From NCBI GenBank assembly GCA_965217095.1, contig OZ244235.1, forward strand, positions 5,394,001-5,458,000: a stretch of 64,000 nt of DNA, read 5' to 3'. The position numbers and the translations under genes were made by a program. Source of the stretch: CAYNZV01 sp965217095 (lineage in GTDB: Bacteria; Latescibacterota; UBA2968; UBA8231). Below the pieces are notes generated by a model. That model was given only the letters and a program-made list of their open reading frames with translations. It did not search any database and had not been told where the DNA came from. This document shows positions 7,060 to 15,347 of the stretch, in pieces (positions within the stretch are counted from its first letter, which is position 1; each line of letters opens with the position of its first letter).

Positions 7060-9813
7060 TCAATTCGGCACGACGAGAATCAGCCGCAGTCCGTCTAGCC
7101 GCACCCTTGCACGGGCCAATCCTTCATCGAGTGCCGTCAGGGCGTTTCCTGCGGCTTCGATCTCACCCTCACTGACCGATGGGTTGACCTTCGCCAGCTC
7201 CTTGAGCCGCGTGACCGTAGGCTCCAACTCACTTCGCATCTGTTCCCGTGCGGTCGCTGCGATCACCGAGCTTTGAGCCGTTGCGATCTCGCGAGCTCGT
7301 GCCAGCAGCTCGGGCAGGAGTGCGCCCACCTGTGAAAGATCCAGCGAATCACCGTCTATGGGCTCGAGCTGGCGGTCCGCGTCCCGGAGATCGAGCTCTA
7401 CCTCTTTACCAGCGGAATCAATCACGACCCTAATTGGGGTTGGTGGCAGGAAGCGATCGGCGCGAAGAGCCTGAGCCACTGTGGGTTCGGCGACATAAAG
7501 CGCTTCGATCAGCATACCCGGTGCACTACCGCCGGTCCTGGCGAGGCTGGCGTTGCCGATCTCGTGCGTCAGCAACATATCGACGCTGTCGCGAACCATC
7601 GGATGGTCCCAGGTCAGCAGGGCGCGGTCCGGATGCTCCAGAGCGATGTCGCGGTCAAAGGTCACGCCCATCTCATGGCCGACGAAACCCGGAAAGGGAC
7701 GGTGATAGTCCATTCCCGCGCGCACGGCATAGCTGCGTTGACCAATATCTTCGACGTCGAGCCCGCTGCGCTCAAAGGCATCAACCATGAAGGATTCCAG
7801 ATCGCTGCTTGTTTCGAGCGTGGCAATGACTCGCTGCAGTTCGTGGGCGGCGTCTCCGTCGAACGAAGTCAGCTCGAGCAACCGATCGCGCCCGCTTTCG
7901 AGCTCGGCGACGATCTCGGCATTGCGCCGTTTGCCCCGACCGATCAAGTCATCGATCTGCTCCTCGCCAGTGGCGACCAGCGCCTGAACAAGCTCGGTCC
8001 CGAATTCGCGCTCGATCACCGGCGATCCGTGCCAGGGACGGTCGAACACCTCCAAGGCCTCTGAATACCACCGGCGCAGACGAGCCTGCGGCGAGCCGGC
8101 GACCGCGAGTGGGTAAATATGCACCTCTGCCCCCTGCCCAATACGGTCAATGCGTCCAATCGACTGTTCCAGTCGGTCGGCGCTCAGCGGTAGATCTAGG
8201 AGCACGAGATGGCGAGCAACCTGAAAGTTGCGCCCTTCGGCGCCAATGAGTGAGCTGACCACGACCTGAGGTCCGGTGGGGTCAAGAAACCACGCTGCCT
8301 GGCGGTCGCGCTCGATCGCACCCATCTGCTCGTGAAAGCGCGCTACTTTGCGTCTTGGAGTCGTCAACGCCTTGGAAAAAACTTCGACCTTGGCCGCATT
8401 GGAGCACAGCACGAGCACCTTCTCCGCAGCATATTTGTCGAGAAAGGAGGATAACCAAGTAGTTCGTGGATCGGCAGCGACGTTTGGAGGTTGAAAGGAC
8501 TCATCCGGTTCGATATCGGCGAGAAACTCTCGTCGCACGCCTTCCGCATCGCCACCCGTCAACTCGATGATCTGGGGCAAACGGCGGGGGAATCCAGGAA
8601 TTCGAGCCCGGACATTGCGGAACATGACTCGGCCGATGCCGTGCAGGTCGAGTAATCGCCGCAAGAGTCGTTGACTGTCCTGGGCCGTCAGTAGCGCTTC
8701 GAGGTCGCTATCCGCCAGTCGCTTTCGCAGCAGGTCGAGATCGGGTGTAGTCAGCGGTTCGTTGCGAGCCAGCCGTTCGGCTACTGTTGCCAACTCACGG
8801 TAGTGATCCGATTCGCGGCGATAGGCAGCGATGTCGTGGAATCGAGCTGGGTCGAGTAGCGCGAGCCGGTGGAAGTGTGCTTCCTCCCCGTCGCGATCGG
8901 GCGTTGCGCTGAGGAAAACCACGTGATTGGTCTGGACGGCGAGCTGGTCGACCAGCGCGAATGTGGCACTGCCTGGTTGAAGGTGATGGGCTTCGTCGAC
9001 GATGACGATATCCCACTGGGTCTGGGCAAAGGACTCGCCTACATCGACACCGAGAGGGCAGACGAAGAGCTGGGCGGAAAGCAGCTGTGCGGGCAGGTCC
9101 TCGCTTTCGAGGTCAATGGTGCCGCCGCCGTGGGTATCGTCACCCATAACGCTGAGGATCAAGTTGAAACGCAGGTAGGCTTCCGCGAGCCACTGGTGAA
9201 CCAAGGCAGGGGGCACGAGGATCAATGCGTTCTCGACACGTCCGGTCAGCAGTAGGCGGTGCAGAATCAGCAGCGCCTCGATGGTCTTGCCGAGGCCAAC
9301 CTCATCCGCAAGCAACACCCGCACACGGTTGCGTTCGCAGACGTCGCGTGCGATGGATAGCTGGTGGTCGAACATGCGAATGCGCCCCCCGAGAAACCCC
9401 CGGGCCGGCGATGTCAGCATGCGATGGCGGATTTCGAGCGCCTGGCGCCGCAGGTCGAAGAGCCGGGGGTCGTCAATCTGGCCGTTTTGGAGGCGGTTTT
9501 CCGGGGTGATGACGTCCAGCTCGGCCTCGAGCTCGGCCTCGCTCAGTTCCTGGTTTTCACCGCGATAGCGCAGTAGGGAACCATCAGCAATGACTTCTTC
9601 GACCCGAAAGACGATCCCGCCGCGGCCGTGGGCCTGTTGCCCGGGACTAAGGTGCGCCCGCACAAGGGGGGGATCGGCGACGGCATAACGTCGCGTCACC
9701 TCGCGTGCCGGAAAGGCGATGACGACCTGGCGTCCTTCGACCGCTTCGACCAGGCCGAGGCCCAGTTCCGGCTCGGTAACGCTGTACCAGCGTTGACCGG
9801 GTTTGAATTCCAA
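7060..9813 (-). CDS. rapA: RapA-like SNF2/SWI2 ATPase, RNA polymerase recycling factor
   Basis: 917 aa, close to the roughly 970 aa of E. coli RapA. The N-terminus reads GQRWYSVTEPELGLG, very like the first RapA Tudor-like domain, which supports the TTG start at 9813. Helicase motif I is ADEVGLGKT (169-177), the DEAH box is at 273-276 in VIVDEAHHL, and motif III-like FLSATPD and the C-terminal motif VI SIGRIDRIGQ follow. RapA binds core RNA polymerase and uses ATP hydrolysis to release stalled post-termination complexes. It is a lone gene, divergent from the glycosyltransferase downstream of its start. Confidence 0.93.
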   Translation of the reverse strand: MEFKPGQRWYSVTEPELGLGLVEAVEGRQVVIAFPAREVTRRYAVADPPLVRAHLSPGQQAHGRGGIVFRVEEVIADGSLLRYRGENQELSEAELEAELDVITPENRLQNGQIDDPRLFDLRRQALEIRHRMLTSPARGFLGGRIRMFDHQLSIARDVCERNRVRVLLADEVGLGKTIEALLILHRLLLTGRVENALILVPPALVHQWLAEAYLRFNLILSVMGDDTHGGGTIDLESEDLPAQLLSAQLFVCPLGVDVGESFAQTQWDIVIVDEAHHLQPGSATFALVDQLAVQTNHVVFLSATPDRDGEEAHFHRLALLDPARFHDIAAYRRESDHYRELATVAERLARNEPLTTPDLDLLRKRLADSDLEALLTAQDSQRLLRRLLDLHGIGRVMFRNVRARIPGFPRRLPQIIELTGGDAEGVRREFLADIEPDESFQPPNVAADPRTTWLSSFLDKYAAEKVLVLCSNAAKVEVFSKALTTPRRKVARFHEQMGAIERDRQAAWFLDPTGPQVVVSSLIGAEGRNFQVARHLVLLDLPLSADRLEQSIGRIDRIGQGAEVHIYPLAVAGSPQARLRRWYSEALEVFDRPWHGSPVIEREFGTELVQALVATGEEQIDDLIGRGKRRNAEIVAELESGRDRLLELTSFDGDAAHELQRVIATLETSSDLESFMVDAFERSGLDVEDIGQRSYAVRAGMDYHRPFPGFVGHEMGVTFDRDIALEHPDRALLTWDHPMVRDSVDMLLTHEIGNASLARTGGSAPGMLIEALYVAEPTVAQALRADRFLPPTPIRVVIDSAGKEVELDLRDADRQLEPIDGDSLDLSQVGALLPELLARAREIATAQSSVIAATAREQMRSELEPTVTRLKELAKVNPSVSEGEIEAAGNALTALDEGLARARVRLDGLRLILVVPN

Positions 9814-9973
9814 TGTTGGCTCGAGAGTCCGGATAGATCTGGTCAGGGTGCAAATATCTGCTTGTAGTATCCAACGACATTTATATACTGGGTCAAGGCT
9901 TCGAATCGCGTGTGCGTTATTGACACGACATGAGAAGAGATGTGGCAGACAGTGTGAGGTCCGGAGAGCGTAC

Positions 9974-12241
9974 GTGGCTAAGGTAAAACACGAAACCTGG
10001 TTTGCCGGTCTTATTCTTGGCTTGGCCTTTGTTCTGCGCTGGCCTTTCGCCGAACCACAGTGGTTCCATGGGGACGAGTGGGCTTTTACGGTTCATCCTC
10101 TCGGCTTTTGGGGTGGAGACCTGAACCCTCATTTCTTCAACTATCCCACCCTGCAGTTCTACCTGAATTCGGTTGTTTACTACATCTACTATCTGCTCTT
10201 CAGCAACGAACCGATCGAAAGCTTCCTAGCATACCGCTACTTCGTTCAGGATGCAGACCTGATCGCCATCGCTCGCGGCATCAGCACGCTGGCGGCGGTA
10301 GCTACGGTGGCGGTGACCATGCGCCTCGGTAGGTCCCTCTACGGCAGCATGGGTGGGCTCCTATCCGGGTTGTTCTTGGCCGTAATGCCTCTGCACGTTC
10401 GGTTCTCCCACCTGGCGATCGTTGATCTACCGGCTGCGTTGTGGACCACGTTGGCGGTGTTGTTTGCCGTGCGAATCGCCGAGAGAGGGCACTCGACTTC
10501 CTACCTGCTGGCTGGTGTCTGCGCGGGATTGGCCGCAGCCACCAAATATCCAGCCGCCCTGGTCGTCGTACCCGTAGCAGTCGCCGCTCTGTTGGACAGG
10601 TGGACGCTCAAGAACATCCACCTGTGGATCGCTGCAGGTACAGCGCTGGTGATCTTCAGCCTGGCAACCCCCTTTGTGTGGCTGGACTTCGGCAAGTTCT
10701 GGGCCGACTTCTCGAGCATGGCCGAGGTTCATCTGTTAGGACCGCAGGGCGAAGCTACCTCATCTTCGTGGTCTCACCTTCTTAGGATAAACTTGCGTTA
10801 CGGGTTGGGGATCGCAGGACTAGCGGCATTCGGAATGTCGCTGCTGTGGAGACCCCGAAACTGGCGCCGCCCCGAGTTGGTTTTGTTGACAGCCGCCGTC
10901 ACCTTCTTGTGGCTCTTGGCCTTTTCGGAGTCGACCTTCATGCGTTATGCGCTGCCCCTGGCGCCGCTACTGGCGGTACAGGTTGTGCGCCCATTTTTCA
11001 TCGCTGGCAACAGAAAGGTTGCTCTCGCTGTGTCGGTGGTATTGCTGGCCGAACCCGTCTATTCCTCCATGCATACACACGCGTTACTCTCCGGAGAGGA
11101 CACCCGCAGCCGCGCCAGTACCTGGCTGGCGGTACAGTCGCATGCCCCGCGTCGAGTTTTTGCCACGCCGCCGTGCGGCGCGGATGTGCCTCTATGGGAC
11201 ACGAAGCATGTGGCCAGGCGCCAGAGCCGTTTTGGGTTCAGTTTCGGTCTCGAGCGCCTGCGCCGGGCGTACCAATTGCTGGGCCAGCGTGAAGACCTGC
11301 CGACCTTCTATTCCACCGTGAGCCTCGAATACCTCAATGCGTTTTCGGATCACTCCTCGGCAGAATCGGACTCGGTGTTGGTTTTATGGTATCGCCATCC
11401 GCTATGTGGTTCGGGCGCAGATTCCCTTGAGGTTGGGAAGTTGTTGGGGCAGGTCAACTGGCAGGCCGAGTTTTCTCCAGGAGAAACAACTGCGGCGGTC
11501 TTCGATCGGATGGACGCGTTCTTCCTTCCCATCGGCGGCTGGAGCGGAATGCAGGCGACAGGTCCGGTCATTCAAGTTGGCAAGCTGCCCTTGCGACCGC
11601 CATCAAATGTTCCCAGCGGCAGGGAGTTTCTCTCGGTCCAGCAGCTCTATTTCACCGGCTATCTGGCCGCACAAGAAGGGGATTGGCATGCTGTCATCAA
11701 CGCGTACGATGCCATTCTCGACATCCCTCTTTATTTGACTGAATTCTTGTCACAGGCACGAATCTACAAACTACTGGTGGGTCTCGGGGTTGCCCACTAC
11801 CGCCTGGAAGATGTGGACGAAGCCATTGATCACTGGATGAGAGCCACCGTCATTTTTCCAGAACAAGCCGAACCGTACATAAATCTCGGCATGGCCTATC
11901 GCGAACGCGGTGAAGCCGAGCAGGCAGCATTTCATCTGCAGCGGGCCATGGAACGAGGGCCGCGCAATGATCAGCTATTCTTCCTGCTTCACAGCCTGGG
12001 GTTGAGTTACATGGACCTGGAGAGATTCGAGGAGGCGGTACCGATTCTCGAGAATGCGGTGGCTTTGCGTTCTGACGCCGACGCCTACCTGCACCTCGGC
12101 ATTGCTTGCATGGGCATTGGTCGCGATGCGAAGGCGATTGACGCCATTACAAGATCTCTCGAACTGGCTCCCGGTCGGCCGGAAGCGCTGCGCATGCTGC
12201 GCCAGCTGCGGGCGCCTGATAATCGCAGCCTTTCGCCATGA
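9974..12241 (+). CDS. GT39/ArnT-like membrane glycosyltransferase with C-terminal TPR domain
   Basis: About 755 aa. The first third to half is a multi-span membrane region with the early extracytoplasmic acidic motif FHGDEWAF after the first helix, as in dolichol- or polyprenol-sugar-dependent GT-C transferases. The last ~150 residues form three or four tetratricopeptide repeats (for example EPYINLGMAYRERGEAEQA and DAYLHLGIACMGIGRDAKA). The open frame begins at 9803, inside rapA, but GTG 9974 has GGAGAG five bases upstream and starts just before the first helix, so I chose it. It probably transfers a lipid-linked sugar at the membrane; the TPR part may recruit a partner. Acceptor unknown. Confidence 0.85.
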   Translation: MAKVKHETWFAGLILGLAFVLRWPFAEPQWFHGDEWAFTVHPLGFWGGDLNPHFFNYPTLQFYLNSVVYYIYYLLFSNEPIESFLAYRYFVQDADLIAIARGISTLAAVATVAVTMRLGRSLYGSMGGLLSGLFLAVMPLHVRFSHLAIVDLPAALWTTLAVLFAVRIAERGHSTSYLLAGVCAGLAAATKYPAALVVVPVAVAALLDRWTLKNIHLWIAAGTALVIFSLATPFVWLDFGKFWADFSSMAEVHLLGPQGEATSSSWSHLLRINLRYGLGIAGLAAFGMSLLWRPRNWRRPELVLLTAAVTFLWLLAFSESTFMRYALPLAPLLAVQVVRPFFIAGNRKVALAVSVVLLAEPVYSSMHTHALLSGEDTRSRASTWLAVQSHAPRRVFATPPCGADVPLWDTKHVARRQSRFGFSFGLERLRRAYQLLGQREDLPTFYSTVSLEYLNAFSDHSSAESDSVLVLWYRHPLCGSGADSLEVGKLLGQVNWQAEFSPGETTAAVFDRMDAFFLPIGGWSGMQATGPVIQVGKLPLRPPSNVPSGREFLSVQQLYFTGYLAAQEGDWHAVINAYDAILDIPLYLTEFLSQARIYKLLVGLGVAHYRLEDVDEAIDHWMRATVIFPEQAEPYINLGMAYRERGEAEQAAFHLQRAMERGPRNDQLFFLLHSLGLSYMDLERFEEAVPILENAVALRSDADAYLHLGIACMGIGRDAKAIDAITRSLELAPGRPEALRMLRQLRAPDNRSLSP

Positions 12242-12256
12242 GTCTCGAAAGTTGGC

Positions 12257-12544
12257 TTGTATGGCGCCGACGGAGCACAACATGATCAGCATACTCTTCT
12301 TTTTGCTCGCGTGTTTTTCGATCGAACACGAGGCGCTTCTCGCAGACGAATTTCCGAGAACGGCGGACGCGTACTGAGGCACAGTCACGTGGTTCGAGTG
12401 TTCACGCGTTTTCCGGCTGAAACTGCCGGGCGAACCGAACTGAAAATACCTGAGGATGTGTCGGCTAAGGATCTGGACGCCATCATCTACCTGCAGGACC
12501 GAACCGGCATGGCCATACTGGGGGCCACGCGCATATCGCTCTAG
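12257..12544 (+). pseudogene. Remnant of a DUF1223-like (thioredoxin-fold) secreted protein
   Basis: The last ~67 codons of this frame, from about 12341, read ENGGRVLRHSHVVR and later AIIYLQDRTGMAILGA, resembling the C-terminal end of DUF1223 proteins. The rest of the domain and its start are missing. A different frame over the same bases holds a signal-peptide-like stretch ending at 12377, perhaps chance. The stop falls in a CTAG shared with the convergent MFS gene. I read it as a decayed fragment; the family match is from memory of the motif only. Confidence 0.38.
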
Positions 12545-13743
12545 CCTACCGCTCCGCGGTCGAGACGGACACACAACCTCCAAATACAAGCTGCACCGAT
12601 CGATCCATTAATGGTTCCGATGACAAACGGCAGTTGAGCTCCCATCTCGACTAGAAGGCCACCAACCAGGCTGCCGATGACCATGGCGCCACTCCAGACC
12701 ATATGTCCCAGACCGACGAGCCGATTCTTCTCTTCGGGCCCGGCGATCTCATCGATGAGGGCGGGGACCAGGGTCGACACCGCCCAGGCGGCCGCGGTCA
12801 GGGCGGTACCGAAGACAAAGAGACCGGTTACTGATTCGGTGCTGAGCGCCAGACAGGCGGAGGCGGCGACGATGCAAACGGAGGAAACGGCAAGCGGGGC
12901 AGTACGCCCGTAGCGATCGCGGATCAAACCGATGATCAACTGACAGGCTGCGGCTGCCGCCAGTGACATGGCGCCGTAATAAGCCGCAGTTGCCGCCGAG
13001 CCGCTGACGCGGAATACGAGCAGCGGTAGCACGAGGGTAGCCATGCCCCAGAAGCTAGTGATGGCAAAGCGCAGACCAACCAGCAGATGTATCTCGCGGC
13101 GCGCGAGCAGGGGGCGGTAGGAAACCCACAGGGCCAGACGCTGCCGCGGTGCGTCGACGACTCTCGCTACCCGCGTTGACGGCAGTAACACGGCGCCGGC
13201 GACCGCAACACCGGCCATGGTGATCGACATGGTCGTGCCCAACTGTGGAAAGCTCCAGCTCTGCTTGACGAGACCGGTGCACAAGCTGCCGACCGAGCTG
13301 CCGGCCGTGCCGCTGAGAAAATAGAGGGCGCCTCCCAACCCCAAGCGGGAAGGTCCTGCGGAAGCGATGAGATAGCTCTGTCCGGCGGTGCTCCAGGGGC
13401 CGGTGGCTGCGCCGATGATTAGGACCAAGGCGAAAAGCACCGCCACATGGCTGGAATGGAACACGAGGCCGGTGAAAATACCGCCCGCCAAGCCCAGAAG
13501 CGCCGTAGTCTTGAGCCCCAGGAGGTCGGCCATGCGTCCGCCGACGATGGCGAAGACGCCGCTCAGCACCAAGGCAAGGGAACGCAAGTAGGCAGTAAAC
13601 AGGGGTTGGCGAGCGAGGTCGGCCTCGACGTAGACCGGCAGCAGCGACAGGTACGGCGCGGTGGCGAAGCCGCTGCAGAAACCCAGAAGGCACAGAACGA
13701 CAAAGGTGCGACTCCACAGGCCGGCAGGAGTCGGACCATTCAC
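12541..13743 (-). CDS. Major facilitator superfamily transporter
   Basis: 400 aa with about twelve hydrophobic segments. The MFS loop 2-3 signature is seen as GGRMADLLGLKTT near residue 70, and a related loop IRDRYGRTAPLAV between helices 8 and 9. It starts at GTG 13743 with a purine-rich GGTGAAGG about seven bases upstream. MFS proteins move small solutes using an ion gradient; neither direction nor substrate can be told. It may be co-transcribed with the propeller gene upstream (21 bases apart). Confidence 0.88.
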   Translation of the reverse strand: MNGPTPAGLWSRTFVVLCLLGFCSGFATAPYLSLLPVYVEADLARQPLFTAYLRSLALVLSGVFAIVGGRMADLLGLKTTALLGLAGGIFTGLVFHSSHVAVLFALVLIIGAATGPWSTAGQSYLIASAGPSRLGLGGALYFLSGTAGSSVGSLCTGLVKQSWSFPQLGTTMSITMAGVAVAGAVLLPSTRVARVVDAPRQRLALWVSYRPLLARREIHLLVGLRFAITSFWGMATLVLPLLVFRVSGSAATAAYYGAMSLAAAAACQLIIGLIRDRYGRTAPLAVSSVCIVAASACLALSTESVTGLFVFGTALTAAAWAVSTLVPALIDEIAGPEEKNRLVGLGHMVWSGAMVIGSLVGGLLVEMGAQLPFVIGTINGSIGAACIWRLCVRLDRGAVG

Positions 13744-13764
13744 AGTGATGCCTTCACCAGGAGC

Positions 13765-15033
13765 CTACCGGCGCAGGGTCACATAAGCGTCCACTGTAGA
13801 CGGTGTGCCATCCGCAGCAGATTTCGCCTGGACTTTGATAAAATTCCACGGCTCCGTAATTACGGTGCGCGTCGACTGGCCGGCATCGACAACGGCGGCA
13901 TCGGATTCGATGAGCTGCCAATCCCGGGTATTGTGGGAACCCAGAACCCGCCAGTTCAATGCGGCCGCCGCATGCCGGTTGAAGACTTGCAGGGTCATGT
14001 CCCGATATCCTCGTGATTCCATGATACCGCTGTCGCTGAACTGATCGGTCGTCTCGTCATCCCTGAACAGATACGCGTCCTTCTCCATACGCGGAGGAAT
14101 ACGGAACGGATCGATCTCGTAGATCATGTTCAGACCCCAGTCGGTGACCAGCAGCGTGCCCCGGGTGGTCGGCGATATATAGGTCGGCAGCACCGCGTAG
14201 GGGGTCGCTGGCGCGAGATGATCGCCGCTGCCACCGCCCAGCTCCCAGACGAGCTCCTTATCGCGATTGACGCAGAGAATCCTCGAACGCTCACTGCAGA
14301 TGATGGTGAACCCACCGAACTTCTCGTGGATGCCGAAGCGCAAGGCGCAAGCCGCTCTGGGAACCATGTCGTAGAGATCGCCATGTCCCGGTCCCTTGCG
14401 GTCACCATACGACCACACCTTCTCACCGGTACTGGTGTCGATCTCCCAAACCCCGGTAGGGTTCCCCGAGACAAACGGGATCAACAGATCGCCGCCATAT
14501 GACACCCCGTACTTCTTCGGCAACAGCTTCTGCAGGTAGAACGGACGCCAGGCGGGATAATTCCAGACCACGGTCTTATCCTTAACCATAATCTTGATGA
14601 TCTCCTCGCCGTCCGACACCATGATGTGGTCGTCGTCCCAGTAAATCGCCTCGAAAGGACGCTGACATTCAGTGTAACACCACATAACGCCGCCGCTGTC
14701 GCGATCGACGATCATCACCCGGTGCTCGCCGTCGAATTCGGTGATGAGAAGGTGGCCCTCGTAGGGTCCGGAAGGCATGAAGTGAGCGGAAGTCGCCAGG
14801 TTGATGCGCTCGCCGTCCCCCGGAACACCCCGTTCGCCGAAGAGGGTCCGCAGCTTGCCGGTCTTGCGGTTGATCAGCACGATGTCGGAGCCCCACTGCT
14901 CCGCCACGACGATCTCGTCCGGGTCGAACGGATTCTCCTCGGCCATGTGGGGTCCGAACAACTGACCGTCCCCGCTACCCGGGTTCCCGGTTCCATAGGA
15001 CCACAACGCATGCCGGCCGAATTCGCTGCTCAC
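13765..15033 (-). CDS. PQQ-like/arylsulfotransferase-like beta-propeller protein
   Basis: 422 aa of repeated beta-propeller blades with patterns such as IVLINRKTGKLRTLFGERG, VMIVDRDSGGVMWCY, VWEIDTSTGEKVWSYGD and ILCVNRDKELVWELGG. No signal peptide is evident. GTG 15033 lies five bases after a perfect GGAGG; an ATG at 15045 sits on top of that GGAGG, so the GTG is the better start. Such propellers often read out or bind ligands and do not prove enzyme activity. A C-terminal ~70-residue beta-rich module (from about FSDSGIMESRGYRDMTLQVF) follows the propeller. Confidence 0.7.
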   Translation of the reverse strand: MSSEFGRHALWSYGTGNPGSGDGQLFGPHMAEENPFDPDEIVVAEQWGSDIVLINRKTGKLRTLFGERGVPGDGERINLATSAHFMPSGPYEGHLLITEFDGEHRVMIVDRDSGGVMWCYTECQRPFEAIYWDDDHIMVSDGEEIIKIMVKDKTVVWNYPAWRPFYLQKLLPKKYGVSYGGDLLIPFVSGNPTGVWEIDTSTGEKVWSYGDRKGPGHGDLYDMVPRAACALRFGIHEKFGGFTIICSERSRILCVNRDKELVWELGGGSGDHLAPATPYAVLPTYISPTTRGTLLVTDWGLNMIYEIDPFRIPPRMEKDAYLFRDDETTDQFSDSGIMESRGYRDMTLQVFNRHAAAALNWRVLGSHNTRDWQLIESDAAVVDAGQSTRTVITEPWNFIKVQAKSAADGTPSTVDAYVTLRR

Positions 15034-15347
15034 GTTAGCCTCCATATGTCACGTTTCCAGTCTCAACGATCATGGTGCCTATATTACCCATTATCGCACG
15101 TCAGTGCGATTTGCATGTTGGGCACTCCGACGGGCGGATTTACGTGCCATACTCTTCTGCAGAGCGCACATCAGATGCAGCATGACGGCTCGATACACAA
15201 GGCGAATTCCCGTTCGACCCGACTATAGACAATGTGGTTTGTTTTTCTTATCCGTTATCGCACTGAGTTATTCGCCAGAACCACTGTCGCAGTGAGGCAT
15301 CGGAGAATCGGGGCGTACCTCTGCTGCAAGGGAACGCCGGAGGAAGG
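15034..15347. other. Divergent intergenic region with a dyad
   Basis: About 310 bases between the propeller gene and the large exported protein. No coding frame is convincing. It contains the perfect dyad at 15093-15110 and a second copy of TTATCGCAC at 15255-15263, so it may be a shared regulatory region for the two divergent genes. Confidence 0.4.
15093..15110. repeat. Perfect 7-bp inverted repeat, possible operator
   Basis: ATCGCAC at 15093-15099 and its exact reverse complement GTGCGAT at 15104-15110 flank a 4-base spacer. The half-site with its upstream TT recurs as TTATCGCAC at 15255-15263, closer to the start at 15348. The spacing and repetition suggest a dimeric regulator's binding site, but no regulator gene is adjacent. 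Confidence 0.35.

Noticed and set aside
9866..9896. Minus-strand promoter for rapA (TTGACC, GATACT)
   Set aside because: The spacer would be 19 bases and only partial matches are present, so support is too weak.
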